A DNA stretch of 64,000 bases from CAWEEP01 sp963808125 (GTDB taxonomy: Bacteria; Chloroflexota; Dormibacteria; Aeolococcales; Aeolococcaceae), in NCBI GenBank assembly GCA_963808125.1, contig CAWEEP010000059.1:95737-159736 (forward strand), given 5' to 3'. The translations under genes and the position numbers were made by a program. The notes under the pieces are model-generated. The model was given only the letters and a program-made list of their open reading frames with translations. It ran no database searches and was not told the DNA's origin. Of the stretch, positions 8,604 through 16,675 are shown in pieces (position 1 is the stretch's first letter; each line of letters opens with the position of its first letter).

Positions 8604-8890
8604 GACGAACCGTGCTCGGAGAGCCGGGCGTCGCGGCGCCGGCGTCCGCGGGCCTGGCGCCAGCTGACGTATTCGTCAGGGACGGGATCGAACCCGCCGG
8701 GGTACATCGGCTGGCACCGGCTGATCCGGCGGATCCCCAGCCACCAGCCACGCCGCGCCCCGAAACGGCTGATCGCCTCCGCCGTGTAGTGCGAGCAGGT
8801 CGGCTCGTATCGGCAGCTGCTCATGGCCCCGAAGACGTGGCTGAGCGTCGCCTGGTAGACGCGGATGACGCCAATGCTGAGGCGCTTCAT
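8600..8890 (-). CDS. yidD: Membrane protein insertion efficiency factor YidD
   Basis: This is a small protein of 96 residues with the family signature SCRYEPTCSHYTAEAI, which contains the conserved cysteines, followed by GWWLGIRRISRCQPMYPGGFDPVP. YidD sits at the inner membrane face and improves insertion by YidC. It overlaps rnpA upstream and yidC downstream by four bases each, the standard arrangement of this cluster. The C-terminal Arg-rich tail is longer than in E. coli. Confidence 0.95.
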   Translation of the reverse strand: MKRLSIGVIRVYQATLSHVFGAMSSCRYEPTCSHYTAEAISRFGARRGWWLGIRRISRCQPMYPGGFDPVPDEYVSWRQARGRRRRDARLSEHGSS

Positions 8891-9252
8891 GGCGCCACCC
8901 GAGCCCCGGACCGGTCGGGCTCGCCCTGGGCGCGCTCCACCGCGAGCCTCGCCGCCGAGTTCACCTGAGCACGCAGTTCGCCGAACGGCAGGCGGAGCGA
9001 CGCCTCACCGGCACTGACCACGAGGTCGAAGCCCATATAGGCCGTCAGCGACACACCGGCAGCCCGGAGACGGCGGCGGATGCGATTCCGGCACACGGCG
9101 CTCCGCACCCGGGGCACGGCCAGACCGATGCGAGCCATCCCCACGGGGTTGACGGCCGCGTGGACGCGCACGATCCCCACCCTGGCGAGGCGGCCATGAG
9201 AGCGCACACCGGCGAACCTGCCGCGTCCACGGAGAACGTTCTCGCGGCTCAG
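8887..9252 (-). CDS. rnpA: Ribonuclease P protein component
   Basis: This is the protein subunit of RNase P, which matures tRNA 5' ends. The family motif appears in ARIGLAVPRVRSAVCRNRIR (the basic RNR region), preceded by a Phe-containing LRGRGRFAGVR segment. The frame is open far upstream, but that part overlaps rpmH. The best start is the CTG at 9252, overlapping the rpmH stop (CTGA) and giving 121 residues beginning LSRENVLRGRGRF. A GTG about 17 codons later is the alternative. The non-ATG start is tentative. Confidence 0.9.
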   Translation of the reverse strand: MSRENVLRGRGRFAGVRSHGRLARVGIVRVHAAVNPVGMARIGLAVPRVRSAVCRNRIRRRLRAAGVSLTAYMGFDLVVSAGEASLRLPFGELRAQVNSAARLAVERAQGEPDRSGARVAP

Positions 9253-9395
9253 CGTGGCCCGGTCGGGGTCAGCCGCTGCCGACCCTTGAAGCGGCGGGCC
9301 TTCAGGACGTTGCGGCCGCCGGGACTGGCCATGCGGATGCGGAATCCGTGGGTCTTGCGGCGATACGCCTTCTTGGGTTGGTACGTCCGCTTGAT
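9249..9395 (-). CDS. rpmH: 50S ribosomal protein L34, apparently starting at ATC
   Basis: The 48-codon frame reads (I)KRTYQPKKAYRRKTHGFRI, then RMASPGGRNVLKARRFKGRQ and RLTPTGPR, which is unmistakably L34. The first codon of the family's MKRTYQPKK start is ATC at 9395-9393, not ATG. An AGGAGAG ribosome-binding site lies five bases upstream of it, exactly right for initiation at that codon, and no other in-frame start fits. Either a single G-to-C error replaced ATG or a rare AUC start is used. It is the first gene of the rpmH-rnpA-yidD-yidC-jag cluster, transcribed away from dnaA. Confidence 0.92.
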   Translation of the reverse strand: MKRTYQPKKAYRRKTHGFRIRMASPGGRNVLKARRFKGRQRLTPTGPR

Positions 9396-9599
9396 GGCAG
9401 CTCTCCTGCACGAACCTTCCAGGAATCACGTCCGGGGGCACCAGGGCGGCCACAGTCGGACGGCGGAATGGCCGCCAGTATAGCCGCCCACCGTGGGCCC
9501 CGGCCCGTCGGCGCCGCCGCCCCACCCATCACCGCTCTCCGTGGCGTCCCTCCGGGGGGCGTCGCGGAGCCCAGAGACCGGAGATCGGCCTCGCCGCCA
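9396..9599. other. Divergent rpmH/dnaA regulatory region, left half
   Basis: The rpmH-dnaA intergenic stretch is about 405 bases (9396-9800). In its left half a TATACT -10-like box on the minus strand (9477-9482) may serve rpmH, with no clear -35. No coding potential is seen. The right half holds a dnaA promoter candidate and DnaA boxes, listed separately. Confidence 0.4.
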
Positions 9600-9628
9600 T
9601 TGTGGGTCACCACGCCCATTGCTAGACT
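9600..9628 (+). promoter_or_regulatory. Candidate dnaA promoter
   Basis: TTGTGG (9600-9605) and TAGACT (9623-9628) are spaced by 17 bases, a reasonable sigma70-type promoter reading into dnaA. The same TAGACT hexamer recurs at 19895-19900 just upstream of another gene start. The leader between this promoter and the dnaA ATG carries DnaA boxes, which would allow autoregulation. Confidence 0.45.
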
Positions 9629-9697
9629 GGCGAGTGCTCCGGCGGGACGCGCCCACCCAGGTCCCCACACCCACCCCTGCCGGCAGCATCGTCCAGG

Positions 9698-9728
9698 TTA
9701 TCCACTCCTGTTCACATCCTGTGGATAA
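9698..9728. promoter_or_regulatory. Pair of inverted DnaA boxes upstream of dnaA
   Basis: TTATCCACT at 9698-9706 matches the DnaA-box consensus TTATCCACA at eight of nine positions. TGTGGATAA at 9720-9728 is a perfect box on the other strand. The pair lies between the promoter candidate and the dnaA start, suited to autorepression, and may be part of the origin. Confidence 0.7.
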
Positions 9729-9800
9729 GTGGCAAAACCACGACGCGCCTCGGAGGACAGATGTGGCTGTGGCGTCCGCCGCGACGGCGGTTTTGGAGTG

Positions 9801-11201
9801 ATGATCGACACTGACGAGGGTGCCGTCCCCACTGAGGGCGGCCGCAGTCCGGCGGAGCAGACCTGGCTCGTCGCCCAGGAGGAGCTGCGGTTTCAACTGG
9901 CCCGTCCCAGCTACGACACCTGGCTGGCCACCGCCACGCTGGTCGCCTGCGAGGGAGATCGCTTCACCATCGGTGTCCCCACCCGGCTGGCCCGGGACTG
10001 GGTCTCGGAGCGCTTCGTCTCCGTCATCCAGGAGGTCCTCTCCGGCGTTGTGGGCCGGGAATGTGCCGTCGAGGTCACCGTCGATCCGCACGCCCGCCCA
10101 CCCAGGGACGAGCCATCCCCCCTCACCAACTCCGACCTCGCCCCGGACAATGACGGCATCGCCGCCGGCGATTCCCGCCTCAATCCGAACTTCACCTTCG
10201 GCAGCTTCGTCGTCGGCAACTCCTCCCGGTTCGCCCACGCCGCATGTCGGGCGGTGGCCAACTCCCCAGGGAAGGCGTACAACCCGCTCTTCCTGTACGG
10301 AGGTGTCGGTCTGGGCAAGACCCACCTCATGCACGCCATCGGTCACGCCGTCCGCGAGGGTCACCGTCGTCCGCCCAAGGTCGCCTACATCACCTCCGAG
10401 AAGTTCACGAACGAGATGATCGGCGCGATCCAGGAGAACAAGACCCACGACTTCCGCCAGCGGTACCGCACGGTGGACGTCCTCCTCATCGACGACATCC
10501 AGTTTCTCGCCGGCAAAGACCGGACCCAGGAGGAGTTTTTCCACACTTTCAACGCGCTCCACGAGATCCAGAAGCAGATCGTGGTGAGCAGCGACCGCCC
10601 TCCCAAGGACATCCCGACCCTGGAGGACCGGCTGCGCAGCCGGTTCGAGGGTGGCCTCATGGCGGACATCCAGCCCGCCGACTTCGAGACCCGCCTCGCC
10701 ATCCTGAAGAGCAAGCTCGGGCCGCACAGCCAGCTCGTCCCCGACGAGGTCTGCGCATTCATAGCCCACAAGATCCAGAAGAACATCCGCGAGCTTGAGG
10801 GTGCCCTGATCCGGGTGCTGGCCCACGCCTCGATCAACGGCCACGCCATCACCCTGGAGACGTCCCAGAGAATCCTCCGCGACATCATCCCCGTCGCTGA
10901 CGCCCAGCCGGTCAGCATCCCCTCCATCCAGGAGATCGTCGCCGAGTACTACGGCATCGGCCTGGAGGAGATGAAGGGGAAACGGCGCGACAAGCACATC
11001 GTCTTCCCCCGCCAGGTGTCCATGTATCTGATCCGCGAGGAGACCAACTCCTCGCTTCCCGTCATCGGCGACGCCTTCAGCGGCCGCGACCACACCACCG
11101 CCCTCCACGCCATCGAGAAGATCACCGACCTCCTGCGAGAGGACACTCGTCTCCAGAACGACATCCGCCAGCTGCGCCAGCGCCTGCACAGCGGCGCCTG
11201 A
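9801..11201 (+). CDS. dnaA: Chromosomal replication initiator DnaA
   Basis: This initiator binds DnaA boxes and opens the origin. The 466 residues start at the ATG at 9801 after GGAG; the frame is open 72 bases earlier, but that part is non-conserved and overlaps no ribosome site. Domain I is residues ~20-95 (WLVAQEELRFQLARPSYDTW), followed by a short acidic linker. The AAA+ core has Walker A GGVGLGKTH (residues 167-175) and Walker B LLIDDIQF (~229). Domain IV is the DNA-binding helix-turn-helix with the signature GRDHTTALHAIEKI. Length and order are normal. dnaN follows after the probable oriC. Confidence 0.98.
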   Translation: MIDTDEGAVPTEGGRSPAEQTWLVAQEELRFQLARPSYDTWLATATLVACEGDRFTIGVPTRLARDWVSERFVSVIQEVLSGVVGRECAVEVTVDPHARPPRDEPSPLTNSDLAPDNDGIAAGDSRLNPNFTFGSFVVGNSSRFAHAACRAVANSPGKAYNPLFLYGGVGLGKTHLMHAIGHAVREGHRRPPKVAYITSEKFTNEMIGAIQENKTHDFRQRYRTVDVLLIDDIQFLAGKDRTQEEFFHTFNALHEIQKQIVVSSDRPPKDIPTLEDRLRSRFEGGLMADIQPADFETRLAILKSKLGPHSQLVPDEVCAFIAHKIQKNIRELEGALIRVLAHASINGHAITLETSQRILRDIIPVADAQPVSIPSIQEIVAEYYGIGLEEMKGKRRDKHIVFPRQVSMYLIREETNSSLPVIGDAFSGRDHTTALHAIEKITDLLREDTRLQNDIRQLRQRLHSGA

Positions 11202-11457
11202 GCGCACGGCTGTGGACATCGCGCGGAGGGGCTGTGCGCATCATCCTCATCCCCTCCATGCCGGGGTGGAACCCTCCGCAACCTCCCCTCTTGCGCACAG
11301 GCGCCCCAACCTTGTCCCCAGCCCCTCGTATTCGTCAGAGCCGGTTATCCCCTGTCCACCCAGCCCTATTGACGACTTCTTATCTATAGACTCTTCCTGC
11401 TCTAGGAGTTCCCATGCAGTGAACAACTGGTCCAATCCCGCCGGAGGCCACTCAGCC
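11202..11457. other. Probable oriC between dnaA and dnaN
   Basis: This 256-base non-coding gap holds several DnaA-box-like nonamers: TGTGGACAT (11211-11219), TTGTCCCCA (11312-11320), TTATCCCCT (11345-11353) and an overlapping CTGTCCACC (11352-11360). They are followed by the most AT-rich stretch locally, around 11366-11400 (cttcttatctatagac), a possible unwinding element. The dnaA-dnaN gap is the usual origin site in many bacteria. The nearby parS candidate, rpmH cluster and the box pair at 9698-9728 support an origin here. Boxes are degenerate, so the exact limits are uncertain. Confidence 0.6.
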
Positions 11458-12576
11458 ATGAGATGCACGGTCTCACCGTCGGCGCTCAGCGCCTGCCTCG
11501 CCCTCGTCTCGCGAGCGGTCTCCCCCCGTTCCACGCTTCCCGTCCTTGGCAACGTGCTCCTGGAGACGGAGCTCGAGGGATTGCGGGTGACGGCGACGAA
11601 TCTCGACCTCACCATCAGCACCCTCGTGCCGGCGACGGTGCTCGAAGAGGGACGCGTCACCGTGCCGGCGCGGCTCCTCTCCGAGTACGTCGCATCGCTG
11701 GACGAGTCTCCTTGCACGATGGAGGTCGATCAAGCCACACAGATCATTCACATCACATGTGGCATCCAGCACACCAACCTCCATGGCATCGATGCCGTCG
11801 AGTTCCCGCCGCTGCCGATGCGCGAGACGCAGGCGGTTATCGAGGTCGACGCTGCAGCCTTCCAGCAGGCCATCACGCAGACGTCGATGGCCGCTTCGGG
11901 GGATGAGCAGACCCCCGTCCTCACCGGCGTCCTCCTTCACGTCGACGGTGGGCGGTTGACCATGGTCGCCACCGACCGTCACCGCTTGGCCGTGAAGACA
12001 CTCGACGTGGAGAGCAAGGGAGACAGTGCTCCGGTGGGCGCAGTCATCGTCCCGGCGCGACACCTGGGTGAGGTGGCCCGAGCCATCAATCCCAGCCGTC
12101 CCCTGGTCGGCATCGCATTCAGCGATGCGCGCAACCAGGTTTTCTTCGTCCTGCGAGACGTTGAGGTCTCCTCACGCCTGATCGAGGGCAACTACCCCAA
12201 CTACGCGCAGGTGATCCCGGCCCAATCCACGACGATCGCAGTGCTCCCCACCGCAGTGCTGACGAAGAACGCCAAGACCGCCTCGGTGCTGGCGCGAGAC
12301 GCCGCCAACCCCTTGCGCCTGCGAGCGCACGATGGGGAGTTGGAGGTCCAGGCGCAGGCGGCAGAGGTCGGCGACCACGACGCGGCGCTGCCTGCGAAGA
12401 TCCAGGGCGACGACGTGCAGGTCGCCTTCAACGCCCGATACCTGCTCGACGCGCTCCAGGCCATCGACGCCGACGACGTGTCGCTGGGTTTCAACGGACC
12501 GCTGCAGCCGGCGGTGCTGCGCCCGGTCGGGCGCGACGACTTCCTCTGCATCATCATGCCGGTCCGCGTCCCCTGA
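11458..12576 (+). CDS. dnaN: DNA polymerase III beta sliding clamp
   Basis: The 372 residues start at the ATG at 11458 (MRCTVSPSALSACLALVSRA), with GGAGG ten bases upstream. The three-fold repeated clamp domain is evident. Landmarks are STLPVLGNVLLET, VDAAAFQQAI, TPVLTGVLLHVDGGRLTMVA, TDRHRLAVK, the RLIEGNYPNY loop, AFNARYLLDAL and the C-terminal PVGRDDFLCIIMPVR. The clamp encircles DNA and tethers polymerases. The frame runs upstream into the oriC region, but those residues are not clamp-like. recF, usually next on the same strand, is here on the opposite strand farther downstream. Confidence 0.97.
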   Translation: MRCTVSPSALSACLALVSRAVSPRSTLPVLGNVLLETELEGLRVTATNLDLTISTLVPATVLEEGRVTVPARLLSEYVASLDESPCTMEVDQATQIIHITCGIQHTNLHGIDAVEFPPLPMRETQAVIEVDAAAFQQAITQTSMAASGDEQTPVLTGVLLHVDGGRLTMVATDRHRLAVKTLDVESKGDSAPVGAVIVPARHLGEVARAINPSRPLVGIAFSDARNQVFFVLRDVEVSSRLIEGNYPNYAQVIPAQSTTIAVLPTAVLTKNAKTASVLARDAANPLRLRAHDGELEVQAQAAEVGDHDAALPAKIQGDDVQVAFNARYLLDALQAIDADDVSLGFNGPLQPAVLRPVGRDDFLCIIMPVRVP

Positions 12577-12578
12577 CC

Positions 12579-13112
12579 GTGCTCGCCGACGCCCTCCGCC
12601 CAGCTCGCGACGGGCTGCCCTCCTCTGCACGCCGCCTGCTGCGCCTCCTGAAGGTCGACCTCGAGCCGCGCCCCGGGCAACCGTCGTGGACCCGCTTCGC
12701 CATCGCGCTCGTGCTCGCCAACGCGGCCTCGCTGGCGTCTGACGCCGTCCTCGTCGCCGTCGCCACGGCGATCTTCCCCTCCCTCCGCGGGTTCCAGCAT
12801 TTCCAGCCGCTCGACTACGGGAAGCTCACCGTTGTCGGCGTCACCATCGCCTGCATCGCGTGGCCGATCATGACGCGGATCTCATCAGAGCCCCGTTGGC
12901 TTTTCCTGCGCCTGGCCGTCCTCGTCATCCTCGTCCTGTGGCTGCCGGACCTCTGGATCCTCCTCCACGGCGAACCGGTGCGCGGGGTGATCTTCCTGGC
13001 GCTGATGCACCTTGCCATCGCCTTCATCGCATACAACGCGCTGGTGCGCATTGCTCCTGCCGGTCCACGCCCGGCCACTGCGGAGGACCCCCGGGTCAGC
13101 CCATCGCCGTGA
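12579..13112 (+). CDS. Four-helix membrane protein, DUF6069-like
   Basis: The 177 residues start at the GTG at 12579, two bases after the dnaN stop, so it is probably co-transcribed. Four hydrophobic helices can be traced: ~42-66 (AIALVLANAASLASDAVLVAV), 82-100 (KLTVVGVTIACIAWPIM), 108-130 (LFLRLAVLVILVLWLPDLWI) and 137-158. This layout is that of DUF6069-type small integral membrane proteins. No catalytic motif is visible. The 3' end overlaps dciA by 17 bases in convergent orientation. The function is unknown. Confidence 0.7.
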   Translation: MLADALRPARDGLPSSARRLLRLLKVDLEPRPGQPSWTRFAIALVLANAASLASDAVLVAVATAIFPSLRGFQHFQPLDYGKLTVVGVTIACIAWPIMTRISSEPRWLFLRLAVLVILVLWLPDLWILLHGEPVRGVIFLALMHLAIAFIAYNALVRIAPAGPRPATAEDPRVSPSP

Positions 13113-13434
13113 AGCGGAGCCGCTGCACCTGATCGCCGCCCAGGCGCTGGTTGATGGCGGCGATCACCGTCGGCAGCTCCATCTGGAGCTGCTGGGCCAG
13201 CGCGCCGGTGCGCGTCGCCACCAGAAGCGTGCCGCGGTCGAGAGAGAGGGCCCGGCACATGGGGGCGACGGCGGGACCGACGACGTCGGCGAACACCTGC
13301 TGGAGCTGAACGTTGCGGACCTCCCGCCGCACTCCGAGGCGCTGCAGCGCGGCGTCCATGATGTCGGTGATGTGCTCCGCGCGCCGCTCCGGCTCGCCGT
13401 CGCGCCGGCGCGGCCGGGCGGGTGGGCTGCTCAC
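13096..13434 (-). CDS. DUF721 (DciA-like) protein
   Basis: The 112 residues start at the GTG at 13434, overlapping the recF stop (GTGA). The DUF721 pattern is visible in ITDIMDAALQRLGVRREV, VFADVVGPAVAPMCRALSLD, RGTLLVATRTGALAQQLQME and LPTVIAAINQRLGGDQVQRL. DciA proteins with this domain load the replicative helicase DnaB in most bacteria that lack DnaC. A position directly downstream of recF near the origin is typical. An upstream extension of the frame lies inside recF and is unlikely to be used. Confidence 0.85.
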   Translation of the reverse strand: MSSPPARPRRRDGEPERRAEHITDIMDAALQRLGVRREVRNVQLQQVFADVVGPAVAPMCRALSLDRGTLLVATRTGALAQQLQMELPTVIAAINQRLGGDQVQRLRFTAMG

Positions 13435-14633
13435 AGCGCGACCACGTTGCCGCCGCTCACCCGGTAGCGGCGGGCGGGCCGACCGTCGAGGTGCTCGTCG
13501 CTGCTGCACGTGACCAGCGTCTGCGGTCCGCCAGCGGCATCGACGGCGTCGAGCAGGCGCTGCCGCCGGCCGCTGTCGAGTTCACTGAGGACGTCGTCGA
13601 GCAGAAGGATGGGGGTGCGCGCAGAGCGACGACGCAGCAGCTGGACCTCGGCGAGCTTCGTCGCCAGGACAGCGCTGCGCTGCTGCCCCTGTGATGCCGT
13701 GCTCCGAGCCGGTCGGCCGTCGATCTCGTACTCGACGTCGTCGCGGTGCGGGCCCACCAGGCTGACACCGCGGGCGAGCTCCTCCTCCGCCCGGAGCGCC
13801 AGCGCCATGCGGAGTTGGGCCGAAACGGCCAGGGGATCGTCCCCGCCATCCCCGCCGTCCGGCAGGTAGCGCAGGGTGAGCTGCTCCCGGGAGTCACTGA
13901 TCGCCGTCATGGCGACGGCGGCCAGCGGGGAGAGCGCCTGGACCAGGGCGGCCCGGGCAACCTGGATGCGGGCGCCATGCCGGACCAGGGCGTCGTCGAA
14001 GGCGGCGAGGTCCCCGCCCCGGCGGCCGCCGGTGACGCGGAGCCGGCGCAGCAGCGCATTGCGCTGTTCGACGACCCGCCGGTAGCGGACGAGGTCGTCG
14101 GCGAGCTGCCGGTCGAGCTGGCTGAGCAGGATGTCAAGAAGGCGTCTGCGTCCCTCCGGTCCGGCCTTGACCAGTTGCAGGTCGTCCGGCCAGAAGAGGA
14201 CGGCCGGGCAGCGGCCCAGCAGGTCGCGGGCGGCGATGTGGGTGCCGTCGAGCAGCGTCGTTCTCACCACACGGGTCGCCGCGACGCCCACCGGTTCGCC
14301 GCGGCCCAGCTCACCCTCCGGGCGATCAGCGTGGCGGTGGAGCCGCAGGCTCAGCGCCTCCGTCGTGTCGTGGTGGGCGACGACCCCGTCGACCGCGGCC
14401 TCGCTGGCTCCCCAGCGGATCAGATCCTGGGTGGCGGCACGGGGCGAACGGGTGAGGACGAGGGTGGCCACCGCCTCCAACAGGTTCGTCTTTCCTTGGG
14501 CGTTCTCCCCGGTGAAGATATTGAGCCCTGGGCCCAGCTCCAGGGCCACCTCGGCGTAGTTGCGGAAGTCGTACAGGCGCAGCTGTGTGAGCGCTGCCGG
14601 AGCGGCCGGCCCGATGCCGTCCGCGAGGCTCAT
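13431..14633 (-). CDS. recF: DNA replication and repair protein RecF
   Basis: This SMC-like ATPase recognises gaps and helps RecA loading. Among 400 residues, Walker A is GENAQGKTN (residues 43-51) after LRLYDFRNYAEVALEL. The mid-protein RecF segment is AVLFWPDDLQLVKAGPEGRR. The ABC-type signature is STASQGQQRSAVLATKLAEV, and Walker B is PILLLDDVLSELD. It overlaps the glycosyltransferase gene upstream and dciA downstream by four bases each, so it is embedded in an operon led by a DUF4388 gene. It faces dnaN rather than following it. Confidence 0.96.
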   Translation of the reverse strand: MSLADGIGPAAPAALTQLRLYDFRNYAEVALELGPGLNIFTGENAQGKTNLLEAVATLVLTRSPRAATQDLIRWGASEAAVDGVVAHHDTTEALSLRLHRHADRPEGELGRGEPVGVAATRVVRTTLLDGTHIAARDLLGRCPAVLFWPDDLQLVKAGPEGRRRLLDILLSQLDRQLADDLVRYRRVVEQRNALLRRLRVTGGRRGGDLAAFDDALVRHGARIQVARAALVQALSPLAAVAMTAISDSREQLTLRYLPDGGDGGDDPLAVSAQLRMALALRAEEELARGVSLVGPHRDDVEYEIDGRPARSTASQGQQRSAVLATKLAEVQLLRRRSARTPILLLDDVLSELDSGRRQRLLDAVDAAGGPQTLVTCSSDEHLDGRPARRYRVSGGNVVAL

Positions 14634-15781
14634 GCGGAGCGGAGCGCGATGGAGCGGATGAGCTCGCCGATCGACGCGGTGGCCCCGGGCCGCGCCAGGT
14701 GCCGCACGGCGGCCTGCATCGCCGCCAGAGCAGGCGAACCGGGCACGGCGAGCTCGCCGACCTCGTCGACCAGCTCCGCATCACCGGGCACGTAGCGCCC
14801 GGCGCCGGCGTCGACCAGCCATTCGACATTGCCCTTCTCCTGGCCGGGAAGGAACCAGGTGATGAGCAGGGGCCGGCCGGCGCAGAGGGCCTCGCTGATC
14901 GTCGCCGGGCCCGCCTTCGTCACGATCACATCGGCCGCCGCCATCCACTCGGCCATGTTGTCCACGAACCCCAGAACAGTGACGGGACGGCCCGAGCTGT
15001 CACGCAGACCGCGCACCCGGTCCTGCGCGTGCCGGTTGTGCCCGAAGATCACCACCAGCGAGACGTCCAGACCGCTTCGGGCCAGCACCTGCGCTCGGTG
15101 GTCGAGACGGCCCGACCCGTCGGCGCCGCTGCAGATGAGGACCGTGAAGCGCTCGGGCTCGGCCAGGCCGAGCTTCCGGCGCAGAGCTGTCCGGGCCTCG
15201 GCACTGAGGGCGGGCGAGGTGAAGTCGGGGTGGACCGGCAGGCCGATCTGGACCAGCCGGTCCGCCGGGACGCGGTTGCGCCGGCAGCGATCGGCACCGC
15301 CGGGGGAGGGGACGATGACCAGGTCGACGCTCGGCACCGCCCAGAAGGCGTGGACGTCGACGAGGTCGGTGACCACTGTGATGAGGGGCACGCGGAGCCC
15401 GAGGCGGCGGCGGACGCGGTCGGCGGCGCGGTTGAGGAGTGGGTGGAAGGAGACGATCGCCACTGGGTTCGTGGCGCGGATGACCCGGGCCAGGCTCCTG
15501 TCGATGGCGCGAAGGATGCTGCCGTCAAGGGCGCGCACCATGGCTCGCGAGTTGGTGGTGTGGAAGAGGGCCCCCCAGAGCCAGGGCGCGTGCTGGATGA
15601 GGGGGCCGTAGAGACCGGTGGTGCGGCCGGCGACCCGGGGTGCTGCGGTGACGAAGGGATCGACGATGTGCACGTCGAATTCCCCCGGGTGGCGCTCCGC
15701 GAGATGGCGTGCCACAGCCGTCGCCGCGGCCCGATGACCGCCGCCCGTATCGGCGATGAGGAACAGCAGTGGCTGTGGCAT
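14630..15781 (-). CDS. GT28/MGDG-synthase-like glycosyltransferase
   Basis: The 383 residues open with LFLIADTGGGHRAAATAVAR, the N-terminal GGGH loop of MurG/MGDG-synthase-type GT-B enzymes. The C-terminal half has VLGFVDNMAEWMAAADVIVT, KAGPATISEALCAGRPLLIT and PGQEKGNVEWLVDAGAG, the nucleotide-sugar-binding region. Diacylglycerol glucosyl/galactosyltransferases share this layout, so a membrane glycolipid product is the best inference; MurG itself is less likely. No membrane helix is seen, and it would act as a peripheral membrane enzyme. It overlaps recF by four bases. Confidence 0.88.
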   Translation of the reverse strand: MPQPLLFLIADTGGGHRAAATAVARHLAERHPGEFDVHIVDPFVTAAPRVAGRTTGLYGPLIQHAPWLWGALFHTTNSRAMVRALDGSILRAIDRSLARVIRATNPVAIVSFHPLLNRAADRVRRRLGLRVPLITVVTDLVDVHAFWAVPSVDLVIVPSPGGADRCRRNRVPADRLVQIGLPVHPDFTSPALSAEARTALRRKLGLAEPERFTVLICSGADGSGRLDHRAQVLARSGLDVSLVVIFGHNRHAQDRVRGLRDSSGRPVTVLGFVDNMAEWMAAADVIVTKAGPATISEALCAGRPLLITWFLPGQEKGNVEWLVDAGAGRYVPGDAELVDEVGELAVPGSPALAAMQAAVRHLARPGATASIGELIRSIALRSA

Positions 15782-15808
15782 GCGGGGAGAGTCTCCTCCT
15801 CCCCGGCC

Positions 15809-16675
15809 TCAGCCGCCGAAGGTGACCGAGAGTGCCTCGGTGTCCCCGGTGAACGCGGTGAGGGGCAGGGCGCCCGTGCCGTCGGCGTTGGCGATCATCG
15901 CCTGGACGATCCCGTCGCTCGCCACCGCGAGGTAGGCGATCTGGCGGCCGCTCGGCGACACGACCGCGGAGTTGAGTTCCGTGGCCCCCGTCGATTCCGT
16001 GAGCGGGGTGATGTCGCCACTGTCGATGCTGACGCTGACCAGGTGAGGGGCGGCCGTCGCGTCCACCGCCACCAGGGTGCCGGCATCGGTGAAACCGACC
16101 GGGGTCAGCCCGGCGGGCAGGCGGATGGGACCTTGGCCGGTGGCCAGGTTCACGATCCAGGTGATGGGTGCGCCCCCGGCTTCGGCGGTCTCGACAGCGA
16201 GCTGCTCCCCCTCCGGGGCGGCCACGGGATGGCTGGCGGCACCGCTCAGTCCCGGGATGGCGGAGAGAGCCGCAACGGCCGGGGTCGCCAGTTCGACATG
16301 AGCCGGCTCCGTGGCGGTGGCGGCCACGAGGAAGGCCAGGGTCACGGAGTTGGCGGTCCACACCGGCCTCCCCGCCGCCAGGGAGCCGCTGGGCAACGAG
16401 CTGACCGCGTCCGTCGCCGGCTCGTAGAGCTGGACCGCGGAGTCCGCGGCCACGAAGGCGAGGGTCGAGCCATCGGGGGACCAGGCCGGCCATTGCGCCC
16501 CGGTGATGTCCTTGACCTCCCGATCCGAGTTCAGGTCGATGACCTGCAGCGACGGCGGCGAGCCCGGGACGGTGAGGTCCGACTCCACGACGGCGAGCCA
16601 GCGGGCGCCGGGGGCCAGCGCCGCGTCGTCGATCACGGCCGTCGGGTGTCCCGTCGCCACGGCGCCGCAGCCCAC
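15809..16675 (-). CDS. Beta-propeller (WD40/TolB-like) protein, probably the C-terminal half of the next gene
   Basis: A 288-residue frame opens at a GTG at 16675 and shows repeated propeller blades, e.g. QWPAWSPDGSTLAFVAADSA, RPVWTANSVTLAFLVA and AVVSPSGRQIAYLAVASDGI. It overlaps the preceding Ig-like lipoprotein frame by 43 bases in a different register. In the overlap the upstream frame degenerates into Arg-rich residues (WRRDTRRP), whereas this frame reads GCGAVATGHPTAVIDDAALA smoothly. A single-base indel near 16,680 would fuse the two into one lipoprotein with Ig-like then propeller domains. Alternatively they are two coupled genes. Confidence 0.75.
   Translation of the reverse strand: MGCGAVATGHPTAVIDDAALAPGARWLAVVESDLTVPGSPPSLQVIDLNSDREVKDITGAQWPAWSPDGSTLAFVAADSAVQLYEPATDAVSSLPSGSLAAGRPVWTANSVTLAFLVAATATEPAHVELATPAVAALSAIPGLSGAASHPVAAPEGEQLAVETAEAGGAPITWIVNLATGQGPIRLPAGLTPVGFTDAGTLVAVDATAAPHLVSVSIDSGDITPLTESTGATELNSAVVSPSGRQIAYLAVASDGIVQAMIANADGTGALPLTAFTGDTEALSVTFGG

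Noticed and set aside
9426..11219. Long minus-strand open frame across dnaA
   Set aside because: It lies opposite an unmistakable dnaA and has Leu/Asp/Val-rich repetitive composition, typical of antisense frames in GC-rich DNA.
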